Origin: Paraphysomonas bandaiensis
Lineage: Eukaryota > Chrysophyceae
Reading direction: 5' to 3'
DNA length: 64,000 nt
Assembly: GCA_965644295.1 (NCBI GenBank)
Contig: CBFFRP010000298.1
Location: 372,001 to 436,000 of the forward strand
The translations under genes were made by a program, and so were the position numbers. Of this stretch, positions 32,519 to 44,400 are shown piece after piece. The notes beneath the pieces are model-generated. The model ran no database searches. It was not told the DNA's origin and worked only from the letters and a program-made list of their open reading frames with translations. Numbering within the stretch: position 1 is the stretch's first letter; each line of letters begins with the position of its first letter.

Positions 32519-32851
32519 GCTCAAGGGCGTTCGCTTTGTTCGGAATCTGGCAAACGAAACAATTCATGACTCAAATCAATCCGCTTCCACATTGACTCAG
32601 TGCTAATTTGGCTTGTCGTGCAGCATTCTCTTTGCGCTCTTTTGTATTGGATTTACTCCGCTTTGGAGCTATCTTTAAGTATAAGAATGAGTCGAATATA
32701 ATGAAGTTTCCTGCACATCATATTGCCCTGTGATTGGGTCACTGTGAGTGTTGTCCACTGCTGTCACATGAATTCACATACTTTATTTGAGTCGAGTCAG
32801 AATTGACTATTACGTTTTTCTGTTCATAACAACAGTGGTTTTTGAGCTGAG

Positions 32852-33642
32852 ATGGTGAGTGTGGTTAAAACCAGAATTCTATACGTTATTAAGTTGACAG
32901 AGTATTTTATCGTAAACATGTAGACAATTCTGCTGCATAATATGGTATATATGATGCAATGTGAGTTAATAGTGAAAAAATAAATTCATCTACAAAAGAT
33001 TTAAATTCAGTTACTGTTGTAAGTTGTAGGCACCAGATTATGAATTGTATGGTGTATGTGATAAAGGACAAATTCAGATTATCATTGAAATGACAGGAAT
33101 GAATGTCAGCTATCCACTACGTGAAAGAGAATAAATAGTAGGGTTCTCGCTTTTAATACGACACACACCTCATGTTACTGGATGGCTTATGGGCTTCTCT
33201 ACACGACACACACCTCACCATACCAGAATTTCTGCTGCAGCTCTACAGACCACATCAACGATGCTGTTATTACGAATGTATCGAATTCGTGCCATGAGAA
33301 CCTCGTTTTGTTCTTTACTGGACTTAAAAAGGGAGATTCATGCACTTCTGGAAGCCAATAAGTCGATATGCACTATCACTCATAGTACAGGAAGATCTAG
33401 AGTTGATCTCTCCTCTTTCCATAATACTGAAAAGGGATCCATCATTGTATAGGAATAAGCTATACAGATACGGTGGATATACACACACTGTGTGAAGTAG
33501 ATATGGTATATATGGTATATGGATTAATTGCTATGCTTGAATGCTTGTTTTCGTGCTCTGCAGGCCATGAATATGTTGAGTGATGTGAGCAAGTGTCTTC
33601 GGCAGTCACAATGTGTAATCAGTGGATACAGGAAAGTCTAGG
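32852..33642 (+). CDS. Unrecognised multi-exon gene (tentative)
   Basis: Candidate exons were found but not a full chain. An ATG at 32852 is followed at once by GTGAGT. An exon at 33030-33104 (APDYELYGVCDKGQIQIIIE...) has good splice ends (TTGTAG, GTCAGC). Acceptors near 33226-33248 open either of two frames. A last exon near 33564-33642 reads AMNMLSDVSKCLRQSQCVIS and stops. No family is recognised. Composition of the second and last exons is protein-like; the middle is ambiguous. Confidence 0.25.
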
Positions 33643-34227
33643 TTTACTACCAAAATTAAGTGAGTAGGCAAATTCAACGAATCTCTTATCTGTTTGTGCA
33701 TGTTAATAACTCGTCTGCTGACTATGCATCTGTGCGTATGCATCATGATGCATCATATACGTTAATAGCTTAACGGTTAATGGAATACCAACCGTATTCT
33801 ATGTATTATACCTTGAAGTATTTTGCCTGAAGGTATTACACCGTATTTTCTGTATAAAATAAGAATTCTTGTATGTAGTTATGACATCATTAAAATCGAA
33901 TTTCAAAAATTCTCGAAGAAATGCACAAAAAATCCATCTTCTTACGTCAATATGTGGTTCTCATGACGCCTATATCTTCATAACAAAAAAAGGACCTCTA
34001 AAATACGTCACTTTTACTTCGCGGAATGTTCAAGTGATGTGGTGGAATTATGGAGGCTTATGGAGTTTCCATAACCAAAAAACCACAACTTGACGTATGA
34101 AGTCAGAATACTAAACGTTAACTTCACATAAATTTGATTGGATCCCTTCCTCACTTTCTTTGATGATATCATACGAGCCTTAACATCCCTATCTACGCAT
34201 ATACATACATAGTGTGACTATAAGATC
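33643..34227. other. Intergenic stretch upstream of the heat-shock factor
   Basis: AT-rich; no gene supported. A 74-codon frame (33869-34093) is present but unremarkable. The promoter of the heat-shock factor is expected here; I did not see a convincing nGAAn array. Confidence 0.4.
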
Positions 34228-35232
34228 ATGACAGCAGAGATGGCTTCACCTAATGCAACATTCCCACAAAAGTTATTTATATTAATGGAAAATGAACCCA
34301 CGAGTATTGTGACATGGAATGCTAATGGAATATCGTTTCGTGTTGTTGATACAGAGAAATTCTCTGAGGAAATCATCCCTAAATACTTTCGACGTAATAT
34401 ACTCATAAACCTCCTCATCTCACATCACTAACATGCTTATTTTATAGATACTAAAATGGCATCATTTCAACGTCAACTGAATCTCTATGGATTTCGACGT
34501 GTCACGAAAGGCGATGATGCTGGTTCATATTTTCATCCAAAGTTTCAAAAAGGACGAAAGGATTTAATGATTGAAATTAAAAGATTACCTGGGAAATCTA
34601 GTAGTAATCATTCGAATCTGCGTGGTGGGAAGACTTCAATGGGTACTCATTATCATCCCTCTGAAAGTAATATAGTGGATATCTACAGTGGTATAAACCG
34701 CCCTTTGAATATGCAACAACCTACGAGAATGAAACGTGTGCCATCCGCACCTCGAGCGGGTCCTTCTTTTGCTGTATACTATCCTCAGCGCAACGGTATT
34801 CCTACAATTGAGCCCGTGGGTGCAGTAGCTGATCCACTCTATCCTCGTCCAATCTTTTCTCCCCATGGAATCACTCCCGCATATATCACAACATCTGATA
34901 TGCAGTTTTTCCCAGTAGCTTCTTCTCCAATGGGAAATTCCGCACCTTCCACGCACACTGTAGAGGTTCAACCAACTTCCTGTCCCAACCAAACTGCTGA
35001 AGTTGCTTCACCTACCTGTCCCAACCAAACTGCTGAAGTTGTTTCACCTTCCTGCCCGGCCCAAAATGTTGAAGTTGTGTCGACTTCCTTTTCTCCCCAA
35101 GTTACAGATGCAGACCCCCCATCCCGTCCTATGCCACCTGTTCGAGGGGAGAGCGAAGTTTGGGTCAAAGAGGCTCTCGAAAATCTTACAGAGATGGATA
35201 CTTTCGATCTCGACACAGTATTTGAGCCATAG
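34228..35232 (+). CDS. Heat-shock transcription factor, 2 exons
   Basis: Exons 34228-34393 and 34448-35232 join to 316 residues. The HSF DNA-binding domain (about 12-105) is complete: 'FPQKLFILMENEP', 'IVTWNANGISFRVVD', 'KFSEEIIPKYFRHTKMASFQ' + RQLNLYGFRRV, 'SYFHPKFQKGRKDL'. The intron splits the codon of the His in YFRHTK, inside the recognition region, where HSF genes often carry an intron. Unlike animal and plant HSFs there is no evident HR-A/B leucine-zipper array after the domain; the tail is Ser/Pro-rich, with 3-4 imperfect repeats of 'CPNQTAEVVSP' type (34965-35100) and an acidic/hydrophobic end (EALENLTEMDTFDLDTVFEP) that could activate transcription. It would bind heat-shock elements in the nucleus. 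The form of the domain (FPQKL..., GSYFHPKF) is like the expanded stramenopile HSF families. Confidence 0.9.
34968..35100 (+). repeat. Coding repeat in HSF tail
   Basis: Two near-perfect copies and two degenerate copies of a ~36-bp unit encoding (T/S)CPNQTAEV(A/V)SP. Confidence 0.75.
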
Positions 35233-35973
35233 AGAGGAATATTGTTTTGGGAAGATTTTACAGTCATTATTTATCAGCCATATGGCTTCTGTAGTGTTTG
35301 AAGCATATGTTCTAATGTTCAGTTTCGAGATACCACATACTGTTTGATTATTTACCCCAACAATTTATGAAATGTTTAGTGTGAGAGAGTCTTCTCACAG
35401 TATTATGGTTTGAAAGCATTCCGCCTACAGCGGTCAGGTGTTTTAAGATCCGATGTGTGCTGTGTGTAGTCCATCCGCGGCAAAGGTTGGCACCTAAAGT
35501 AGCTTTTCTACAAATATAATAAATATAATTATAAAATTCTTGTTTGTTTGATTGTTCTGAGATATCGATAGTAAATCTACGTAAACAAATAATCGAATCC
35601 AGAGAACTTAAACTATCTGCTTGCATATGAGTCCTTTTGCCTTCTCGCATTGAAAACTAGTATTGTGCATACTACAATAATCGAGGATACATATTTCTTC
35701 ATTTGCATTCCACATGCAATGCGCCCTACAGTGTATAGATTTTTTGAAAAGTTTTAAGGCGCATGTAATCCTGTTTTATCAGTCGTACAACCAATCATTC
35801 TATTGTCCTTAAAAATTTCGAAAACTTACTATTTCGTAAACTACATACATCGCCTGTGTTAAAGACACCGTGGGTAACGTCCGCAGTTTCAGTGGAGTTG
35901 TATAAGTTTGTGGTAAGTATTGTAACAAAGTGATATCGCAATATTATTATTCAAATCATATATCTGCCAGCTA
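35233..35973. other. Convergent intergenic stretch
   Basis: Lies between the HSF and the membrane-protein gene. No gene or clear repeat was identified. Confidence 0.4.
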
Positions 35974-36893
35974 TTAAAATATATCTGTAATTCCATCATC
36001 GCTGTCACAATCATACGTCGGAACAACCATGGGTATGGCATCCTCCGTTCGCTGATTATAAACAGGCGGTTCAACAGCATCCACAGTGTATGAGGATGAA
36101 AATTTGGAGATATTACCATCAGACCGAGTCCTTTTGCAAGATTCTTTCACATCATCTTGTAGTATGACGTCTGATTTCGAATCATCTAATCTACTGCCCC
36201 TGTGCTTGAAAGGAGACGATACAGCTGCTGCCAAACCTTCTATTCTGTCCGTTCCGGATACATACAGTTTGTTAGCGAATTGAGCAGGTGATCCCATCTT
36301 CGACCGATAGCGTTGTACATCTAAAATTCGGAGTGGGAATGAACCTCCACTCGTGCCAGCGGCGACTTCTTCATCTGTCAAAGTAGCTGAAAATTCTTCC
36401 TCGTAATACATGAGGTTTCTACACATTCAAAAATTAATGAAAATAATGATGCAGAAAAGCTTCTTGAAAGATACCTTGGCTTCTTGCAAATATTCCATTC
36501 CCGATTACAGAAATAGAAGCATACTACCATACCCACTACACTAACTATCAATACAGGAAGTACCACAGAATGCAAAGGAACACGAAGATGACTTCTTGCA
36601 GAGATACTTTCATGAGAAACCGTTGTCGGAGAACTAGAGTGATGAATCGAGGGAGCTAGAGTGGGATATGCTGTGGGATATAGCGATAGATCTAACGTAC
36701 CCGAGCCATCTGATATGTGTAGAGGAGGTACAGTTAATACATGTAACTTATCATTATGCATATGAACATTTGTACTTTTAATGGAACTATAATCGAATCC
36801 ATAGTGCTTATTCGAATACACCTCTGCAGATGATATGGAGGATATAACTGACAGTAACAATACAATACACGCATATATATATGTATAGTGCAT
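35974..36893 (-). CDS. Type I single-pass membrane protein, unknown family, 2 exons
   Basis: Exons 36475-36893 and 35974-36418 give 287 residues. N-terminal signal peptide (YTYIYACIVLLLSVISSISS), a ~90-residue lumenal/extracellular Ser/Thr/His-rich stretch, one transmembrane helix (VVLPVLIVSVVGMVVCFYF, residues ~108-127), then a cytoplasmic tail starting NREWNICKKPR. The tail (~150 residues) is charged, Ser-rich and ends in an acidic 'DCDSDDGITDIF'. No catalytic domain. Such a layout suits a sorting or adhesion receptor, but no family is recognised. Confidence 0.6.
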
Positions 36894-37357
36894 GATATAT
36901 CTGAGTAACTATAGAGGTTTATTTAACATTAATATAAATGGGGAATATAGTGACGGGGTTGCTCGATGAATGTGAATGTCATACAGTATATATATATATA
37001 TATCTTAAAGACTTATCTCCCCATATATATATACATATATAACTCTAAACGACTACTCGCATACCCAAATCATCCAACAACAGGCAGTGTGTATAGGGGC
37101 GTTCGTGGTTTGCAAAAAACCTCCAGTTTTTTTCAGATGCGTCCGAACTCTCTCACTTTTTCTACAGTTTTTTTCCAAGGCGTCCGGACCGCACAACTTT
37201 TCTGTAAAATGTGGAAGGTACCGTACTCAAGCCCGCACCATAATGGTGTGGAACTATATAAGTGGTGATGATGAGTGACCAGTGGTATGTATGGTGTTGC
37301 TGGTGAGTAATAGATCCAGGGAGGTGGGTGTTGAAGGAGGAGCTCTCTCATCACAGC
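36894..37357. other. Divergent intergenic stretch
   Basis: Upstream of both the membrane-protein gene and the recombinase. It contains TATATA runs (36990-37040) and a patch of alternating T and C runs (37110-37200). No gene seen. Confidence 0.4.
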
Positions 37358-39668
37358 ATGGTATCATACATACAGAACATAATAACAGCGAGAACATATC
37401 ATAGTAGCATGGAATCAACTACCACGGAATCAACTACCACGGAATCAACTACCACGGAATCAACTACCACGGAATCAACTACCACGGAATCAACTACCAC
37501 AGGGGGCATTAGAAAAGTCGGTGATGGGGAAACCAAAAATCGTAACTCCTCTGCGTTAGCTCAGTTTGCGAAGTACTTGGAGATGCGGTTCGACGGGAAG
37601 AAGAGGTATAAGGAACTCATAGACAGTGATATAAATGTAGAACTATTTCAATGTTTCGGTGGCTTTTTGATCGATCACGCCGTCCATGGAACAACGAAGA
37701 AGCCTTTGACCCTAGGTACTGCTTGGCAGTATTTGTCAGACACGAAGACTGCGCTGACGAAGCGATTTAAAAGAAATGAGTTATTAAGCAGCTCCAATGA
37801 GCTGTGGTACAAAGATGTGAGAGCGGCAGTATCAAAGCATATTATCAAGCGGTGTATCGCACAAGGAGTGCGTATATCAGAGAAAACAAGTCCAGTGGGG
37901 AAAGAACTAATGAAGCGCATAGGTGAATACATTATACATCGGGCATCTGATTTCTCCGGTAAGTGGACATACTTCACATATCTATGATTTACTGTATGCT
38001 AATAAACTTTATTTAGAAGTGAAGAAGTATTCATTGTACAATCTCTATTTGGTTTTCACGTTTGCTGCTGTTGGTCGGGTGTCTGAAGCAATGTTTGCTT
38101 CGTATAATAATGCAATGTGGCACTGCGATGGATACTTAACGTTTGATTGGACAGAATTGAAGGTGGCTTCTATCAAAACAATGAACTTTTTTCCCGACTA
38201 CTCTTGTCTAGAGACTTGTGTTTTCTTCGCTTATTCAATGTACTGGATGTCCTGTACTGCAGCAGATCTCAACGGTGACTTCGTCTTTCCAGATCTAGCA
38301 TTGACTACATCAAGCGCTAGTCAATTTGTTTCTAAGCTACTAAAACAAATGATCGGGAAGGTACCTGGAGTTACAAAGGAAACAACAGGCAAGGGTCTTA
38401 GAGTCGGGGCTGCAACTGACATAGCCAGTAGTCAGTCAGGCGGCATCTTCCATGCGATTATGCGTGGAGGATGGGACTTCTCCGGAGAGTGCAGCATTTT
38501 TGAGTATATCATGGGACTAGATGTCACTATTGCTGTGGGTGGAAAAATTTTAAGTGGCTACTCTAATCCCAGGAATAAGATATATCCACCCGAGTGTGTA
38601 TTTATCAACAATGGAAACCGAGAACAAGTGATGGCGTTAATCGAAACATGTTATCCACTCACTTACCCAGAATTTGGGGTTGATGGCTGTCTATTTCAAT
38701 TTAAACTCTCTGTGTTTGCTACATTCCTTATGAGGTTACCATCATTTGTTTCTAAATACACGGCACAACATGCAGTGGTTTGTAAATTCAAGCACAACAT
38801 GATGCGCCACCATTTCACTTGGAATGACATAATGCAATGGAGTGCTGCGATTGAGGAGGAATGGCTTCGCCTTAATTTTGTAGACACAAGAAATGTAGAC
38901 GAAATTTACCAGGAGAATCGCATTCTTCGAGACCAAATACAACAGCTTCATAGAAAGTGTGACACCCAAACTATTGCAATAGCTGATCTGCACAAGAAAT
39001 TAGACACTGCTGTGGCTGATATTCTAGAAGGCTTGAAAAATATTCCAACGGATACCACTATACCAACTTCAGAGACTGTATCACGGATACCTACATCGCC
39101 TACAGTCTTGCCTCCGATTACTGAAGGACCTTCCAAAGGTCCATCCACTACTACGACAAATGTTTTTCAATACATGAGAGTTAACATGCAGCGCATGCCC
39201 CATATATCCTTCATTCAATATAAAACTCTCGAAAAATTATGCTTATCAACAGTTATTATTGACTATTTTGATTATGAATTACATGAAATTGTAGGAAAGA
39301 GATACCCTATGGTAGACAACGTCAACAAACAGAAAAAACTAAATCGAGTATTGACTAAAGGACTCGGCCTATTGTACGATGACGAGAAACGTTTTCTTGA
39401 TGAGCCGAAACCCTGTATGGCAAGTCAGTCTACTTCGTACAGAGAATGGAAGAGTAATTTAAAATGCATAGCTGAAAAGGTTGAATTGCGTGTTATTGTT
39501 GATTTATTTGGTCAGGAAAATTACGACAAGTTTCACCCCAAAAAAAAAGCCTCTAAGAAATACATAAACAGTATATATGATGCAATGAGTGCACGAAGGG
39601 ACAGTGATGGTAACATTATTCCAAGGACAAAGAAAAGGAAACTTCAGTCTGATGTTAGTAATCTGTAG
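37358..39668 (+). CDS. Crypton-like tyrosine recombinase, 2 exons
   Basis: Exons 37358-~37959 and ~38017-39668 join in frame (GATTTCTCCG|GTAAGT ... TTTAG|AAGTG); about 750 residues. After a (TTTES)n stretch comes a helical SAM-like N-terminal domain (ALAQFAKYLEMRFDGKKRY..., LGTAWQYLSDTKTALTKRF), as in phage-integrase core-binding domains. The catalytic part keeps the expected order: 'AAVGRVSEAM' (first Arg), 'KGLRVGAATDIA' (second Arg), 'RGGWDF' (Trp in place of His) and 'FEYIMG' (candidate Tyr nucleophile). A coiled coil (ENRILRDQIQQLHRKCD) and a C-terminal domain with basic tail (PRTKKRKLQ) follow. Tyrosine-recombinase transposons of the Crypton type occur in oomycetes, fungi and animals; this may be one, or a host-adopted descendant. 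An upstream in-frame GTG at 37328 exists; the Met at 37409 is another possible start. Confidence 0.65.
37411..37500 (+). repeat. 15-bp coding repeat (GGAATCAACTACCAC)x6
   Basis: Six perfect copies of GGAATCAACTACCAC encode (ESTTT)6 near the recombinase N-terminus. The unit length of 15 keeps the frame whatever the copy number, so it is a likely length polymorphism. Confidence 0.9.
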
Positions 39669-40197
39669 AATGCCAATATATGTATTCATTTATAACCACT
39701 CCATCAACTTTTTATAATGTACCCTTATAATTAATGATTCATTAGTAATTGGAATACATCGTATCATTATTTACAGAGCATACAACAGTATAATCAACCA
39801 TTACAGCGTTCAGCATTTTATTATTCGACACAGTCTGATGTTAGTAATCTGTAGAATGCCTATATGTATTCATTTATAACCACTCCATCAACTTTTTATA
39901 ATGTACCCTTATAATTAATGATTCATTAGTAATTGGAATACATCGTATCATTATTTACAGAGCATACAACAGTATAATCAACCATTACAGCGTGCAGCAT
40001 TTTATTATTCGACACAGTCTGATGTTAGTAATCTGTAGAATGCCTATATGTATTCATTTATAACCACTCCATCAACTTTTTATACTGTACCCTTATAATT
40101 AATGATTCATTAGTAATTGGAATACATCGTATCATTATTTACAGAGCATACAACAGTATAATCAACCATCACAGCGTTCAGCATTTTATTATTCCAC
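39645..40197. repeat. Tandem repeat I, 3 copies of ~184 bp
   Basis: Copies start at CAGTCTGATGTTAGTAATCT at 39645, 39831 and 40015 (periods 186 and 184) and differ at only a few bases. The first copy begins inside the last codons and stop of the recombinase gene, so each unit carries a copy of the gene's 3' end (Q-S-D-V-S-N-L-stop). Confidence 0.9.
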
Positions 40198-40396
40198 ACC
40201 GTTCAGAATTCTTATCACATACAGCCATACTGCATACCCTTACACAACATGACACATATTCACTGCAAGATGGAACAGGGGCAGCCGGGCGCTTGTGTCG
40301 CTTAGGCATCCCTCTTGCACCGGTAAGTATAAACGTCATTGCGCCTACAACAGCATAATAAACCATCACAGCCTTCAGCATTTTATTATTCCACAC
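40178..40396 (-). CDS. Cys-rich secreted-type peptide ORF, copy 1
   Basis: 72 codons. A hydrophobic N-terminus (MLKAVMVYYAVVGAMTFIL) suits a signal peptide. A dibasic stretch (PKRHKR) follows, which would suit furin/Kex2-type processing, then a Pro-Ala-Pro-led segment of ~36 residues with seven cysteines (SCC, RVC, AVC, ERC, KC-stop). It lies wholly in a tandem repeat unit and may be coincidental. No family is recognised and no function is claimed. Confidence 0.3.
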   Translation of the reverse strand: MWNNKMLKAVMVYYAVVGAMTFILTGARGMPKRHKRPAAPVPSCSEYVSCCVRVCSMAVCDKNSERCGIIKC

Positions 40397-40565
40397 CGTT
40401 CAGAATTCTTATCACATACAGCCATACTGCATACCCTTACACAACATGACACATATTCACTGCAAGATGGTACAGGGGCAGCCGGGCGCTTGTGTCGCTT
40501 AGGCATCCCTCTTGCACCGGTAAGTATAAACGTCATTGCGCCTACAACAGCATAATAAACCATGA
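40178..40565. repeat. Tandem repeat II, 2 copies of ~197 bp
   Basis: Two adjacent copies, with CACACCGTTCAGAATTC at 40195 and 40392. They share the junction word TTCAGCATTTTATTATTC with repeat I, so repeat I and II are fused. Each copy carries one complete minus-strand ORF (listed separately). Confidence 0.9.
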
Positions 40566-40611
40566 CAACATTCAGCATCTCATATACCATCACACAACAT
40601 AGTGCATGCAT
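40375..40611 (-). CDS. Cys-rich secreted-type peptide ORF, copy 2
   Basis: 78 codons; from VMVYYAVVG onward the translated sequence is the same as copy 1. The one base difference noticed inside the shared coding part (GTT against GTA, Val) is silent. The N-terminal 15 residues differ because this copy borders unique DNA. Same caveats as copy 1. Confidence 0.3.
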   Translation of the reverse strand: MHALCCVMVYEMLNVVMVYYAVVGAMTFILTGARGMPKRHKRPAAPVPSCSEYVSCCVRVCSMAVCDKNSERCGIIKC

Positions 40612-41030
40612 GATATACAGCCTTCTATTCCTTCAAATGTACCACTTCTCATCTCTCTGCATACCTGACACTTTAAATAGGATGATGGGAGCATGATGCT
40701 CCCACCTGGAATTCAATCATTGATATCCATATCATATCACTTCATACCATAATATACAGCCCTTCACAGTTCCTCTCCATACAGCCTTATAAACCTCGTC
40801 CAGTAACTGCATATCTCATCTCACAGTTTCATGAAATAAGATGGTAGCAACATGTTATCACCTATCATTCAAGCACTCATTAACGTGTATCTGCTGCATA
40901 TGGCTGCCTCGTCATATTACTATATACATATACTCGATGCATGTGATATGATGCACTATGCTATGATGCACTCTGCTGATTGGATCACTCGATGGGCGCA
41001 CTTGCTGTGCGGCCTTTGTGTAAAAACAAG

Positions 41031-41048
41031 GGTGCGGGATCCCGCACC
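41031..41048. repeat. Perfect 18-bp palindrome GGTGCGGGATCCCGCACC
   Basis: GC-rich perfect palindrome in an AT-rich setting, followed by CGGTGCGGGC, which repeats half of it. It could form a strong hairpin (terminator-like or transposon-end-like). Confidence 0.7.
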
Positions 41049-41183
41049 TGCGGTGCGGGCTAAATAATTTTTCTTGCAAAGCGACTTGTTATAGACGTAC
41101 TCAAGTACTTCGTACTGTATCTGATGTATATCTACCTATACATTGGTACACACCAGTCCAGTATATGGCACACTCTCGCATCG

Positions 41184-41317
41184 TATTTTTGTTCAGAGAT
41201 GCCTCTAATATTGAGACAATAATTATCTGTATTTCAACCGTATTAGTATTGCAGTTATATAGAGTAAATTTACTTCAATTTATTTCCGAAAAATAAGATG
41301 CTGACTGCCGATACGAT
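41184..41317 (+). repeat. Dispersed ~130-bp repeat, copy B
   Basis: Near-identical to copy A (23075-23209), including GATGCTGACTGCCGATACGAT without its last base; inverted relative to copy C (51465-51583). Confidence 0.8.
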
Positions 41318-41429
41318 ACTATACGAACATATGCATGAATAGATCTAACCTGCACTTATATATACACAGTACCGAGAGAACCATTCTACTATAAACAACA
41401 CATATATCAAACATATCAATAGGAGTTTC

Positions 41430-44400
41430 ATGATGCTTACATTAATAGTATTCATTGCATCTATCTATCTACACAATGCACAAGATATACAACGAGCATA
41501 TAGTTTATATCATGATGATCATTATATGTCACGTTTAGATGATGAAATTAGAAAATGTAATGATAACTTTGAGTATAGAAGTAGTCATGTAAAGGAATGC
41601 ACTCTTGCTGAATACATACAAGAAGTATCTAAACCACCACAGCGCTCATTATCACTCTCTCAGAAGCCTATACCTGATATTGTGACATCAGATGATTCAT
41701 ATGCATCTCTATTTGAACAAAAAATAGTAAATAAAATGTAAGATTTATTGTGTTTATTTGTTTATATAAAGTGATGTGTTCAGGCCGTTTAAGGGAACAA
41801 TGACCTCGGCGCTTTCAATTTCCATCGAAGAATGTGCGCAAGCAGAGAGAATGGCAGCCCACCCTATTACCAGTGACTACCCTCTCCATAGCTGCTATGA
41901 TTCGGTGGGTATGATTTGGTTGTCATTGCAGTTGATTTTGTGAAGTGTTGTTATGTTATTATGTGCATACTCTTACATTTGAAATGCTTGTCTGACAGGG
42001 GACTGGAGCTGCCCTACATGTTCCTCCGATTGCATACAACAATTACGCCATCCGTCTCCAGTCAACTGGCAATACTAGTAATGAGGCCATGATTGACCTG
42101 GCACATCACTGGCCTACTATTGTTCAGCTGGATCACACTCAGCCCCGAGTGGCGGAGAAATGTCCCCTGAATATGCATACCGTTGTATGGGGTGCCAGCG
42201 ATGAACTCACTGTACGTGTATTCCGAGACTCATCTGGACATTCCCTCGGTCAAACCCTCGGAAATCCGATCCTGCATTATCCATCTTTTACGGAGCATGG
42301 TTATGGGGAAAAAATGAAGGGATATGCGGAGACCACTCTTGTACCTGGCGAGTATCTCTTCGTTCCACATGATCAGATCCTAAGCGTAAAAGCTACAGAG
42401 CGATCTCAGCACGACCTTCCAACCTTCATGCGTATGTGCTTTTTTGATGCGAGCAATGTGAACAGTGTGCGAGCCGCTTTACACACGGAGACTATGGTTT
42501 CCACTGAGGCCAAAAGCACACTGCGCACCCTCAGTAGCCCCACCTTCTTTGACTTCAGCATGACGAGGGATCCTCCCAAGGAGACACCGGTGAATGTGTT
42601 TCGTACATTCCCAAGACCTCAGACAGAGTCAGCTGAAGGCGGTGAAGAGGGAGGATCTAGGAGGCGAGGAAGGGGTAATGATTTTAGAGGTACGTAAACT
42701 CCACATCTATGGCCGGTATTGACAGCGTTACACACAGCTTGGCAGGAGGGGGCTCGCTGGAATTACATGATTACCTCCCTTACGATTCCCCAGCCACCTG
42801 TGCCTACTATAACAGATGTCGGTCGCAACAATATATCACTGACCTGGTTAAGCCCATATCTCCCAAGTGATGAGGATAAAACAAAGTTTGGTGTAAATAT
42901 ATCAGTATGTGACTCGAAGCTACTGGCTTCCGCCTCTGCTGATGGTAAACTATCATCTCTGAGTGCGAGCGAGGATGCATCTTTAGCAGGTTGTGTTGTA
43001 ATCTCCAGAGAGAGGTCTGAGTTGATAGAGCGTGTGGATGAAAAGGCTTCCGCCGCCTCGGAGAGTCCTGTGGTATCTTTTTCCACAGCAATAACAGGAC
43101 TAGTACCAGACTCGTCCTATATGCTGAGGTTCGTAATCGCTGCCTCAATAGAAAAACGTTATAATATATGTCTTCTAGGGTAATGATTTTCTACGGCGAT
43201 GCTGGAAGCCACCCTTCTCTATGGACCCGCACTATCACGACGGCCCCCGAGACCCCTCCTTACCCGGTACGAGATCCTGTTTCAGCAGTACCAGCGAAGG
43301 TCCCCACACACGCAGTTCTCTCGTTCTTCAAACCGATTGACAACGGCGGGCTTCCTATTCTAGGGTATGTGTGTTCATTAGAATTTATGGAATGTTCCGT
43401 ATTTTTCATTGCACCAACTTAATTCGTATGGTATGCCAGGTACCATGTTTACTCCCGGATGGTAAATAAGCATCACCATCACTCGCTATGGGTATGGAAT
43501 GGGCTTTACGAGGGCACGTCAGACACAAAGGGGGTGAGTACTACAACTGTGCTGTTTCCTATTCATCTCCTAATGTACTACTACTAGAACACGTCCGTAG
43601 AGGTGAAAAATCTCGTCCCACACACAACGTATGAGTTCCGTGTTGCAAGCTTCAACGAGTTAGGCAACTCTACCATATCTGATGTCTCAAACGCCATCAC
43701 CACGGAAAACGAGGTCTGTGAATTTGTGCAGCACCGATATTTCGTAACGTAGGTGTGTTTTTGCAGAAAAGTGGGACTGCTGTCGTGGGTGGCATTAACC
43801 ATGAGGTATTCGCGCTTGTTACCATTTTGCTATGTACAATATTATCTGATTGTGACTATGTAGAGCCGTTTCAATTCGGGTATCTTTACTGAAACGCTTA
43901 AAATGAGCGGCAAGGACGTGAATTCGCTTACATTCCAGCGGCTACTTGCAAATCAACCCATTCCTCAGCCGGCTAGTTCCGCCCCTTTTGCTATTGTTAC
44001 CATTAATGATGAAGCACAAACCCTGTCAGTGTACGACAAAGAAGCCGATAAGGTTATAATTTGCTTTTGTCATTTATCACTGGTTATATTGCCCCTTGTT
44101 TCGCGAAATGTCTCGTGTGTTTGTATTTTTCATTTACATTTTGTGTTATGTAGGATGTTGTATTCGAAGTGTGGGATTCTCACTGGAGTCCAAAGCTTTT
44201 CTTGGTTCACGGTCAGGCAGTTTGGACCGACCCTCCTCTAGCCGACAAACACGTTGTTGCCTCCGTCCCTTTCACGGACAGCAGGCACTCTCACGATTCC
44301 CATATGGCTGGAAAAATAGCCGTCGTACAGCGTGGCCATGTTCCAATCGTAAAGAAGGCCATGTACGCTCAGGTATGGTGTAAATGATGTATCATCAAAG

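Larger units (their letters stand above)
40612..41429. other. Intergenic stretch with palindrome and dispersed repeat
   Basis: Contains an 18-bp perfect palindrome (41031-41048) and copy B of the dispersed repeat. A 71-codon frame at 40852-41067 is not convincing. Confidence 0.4.
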
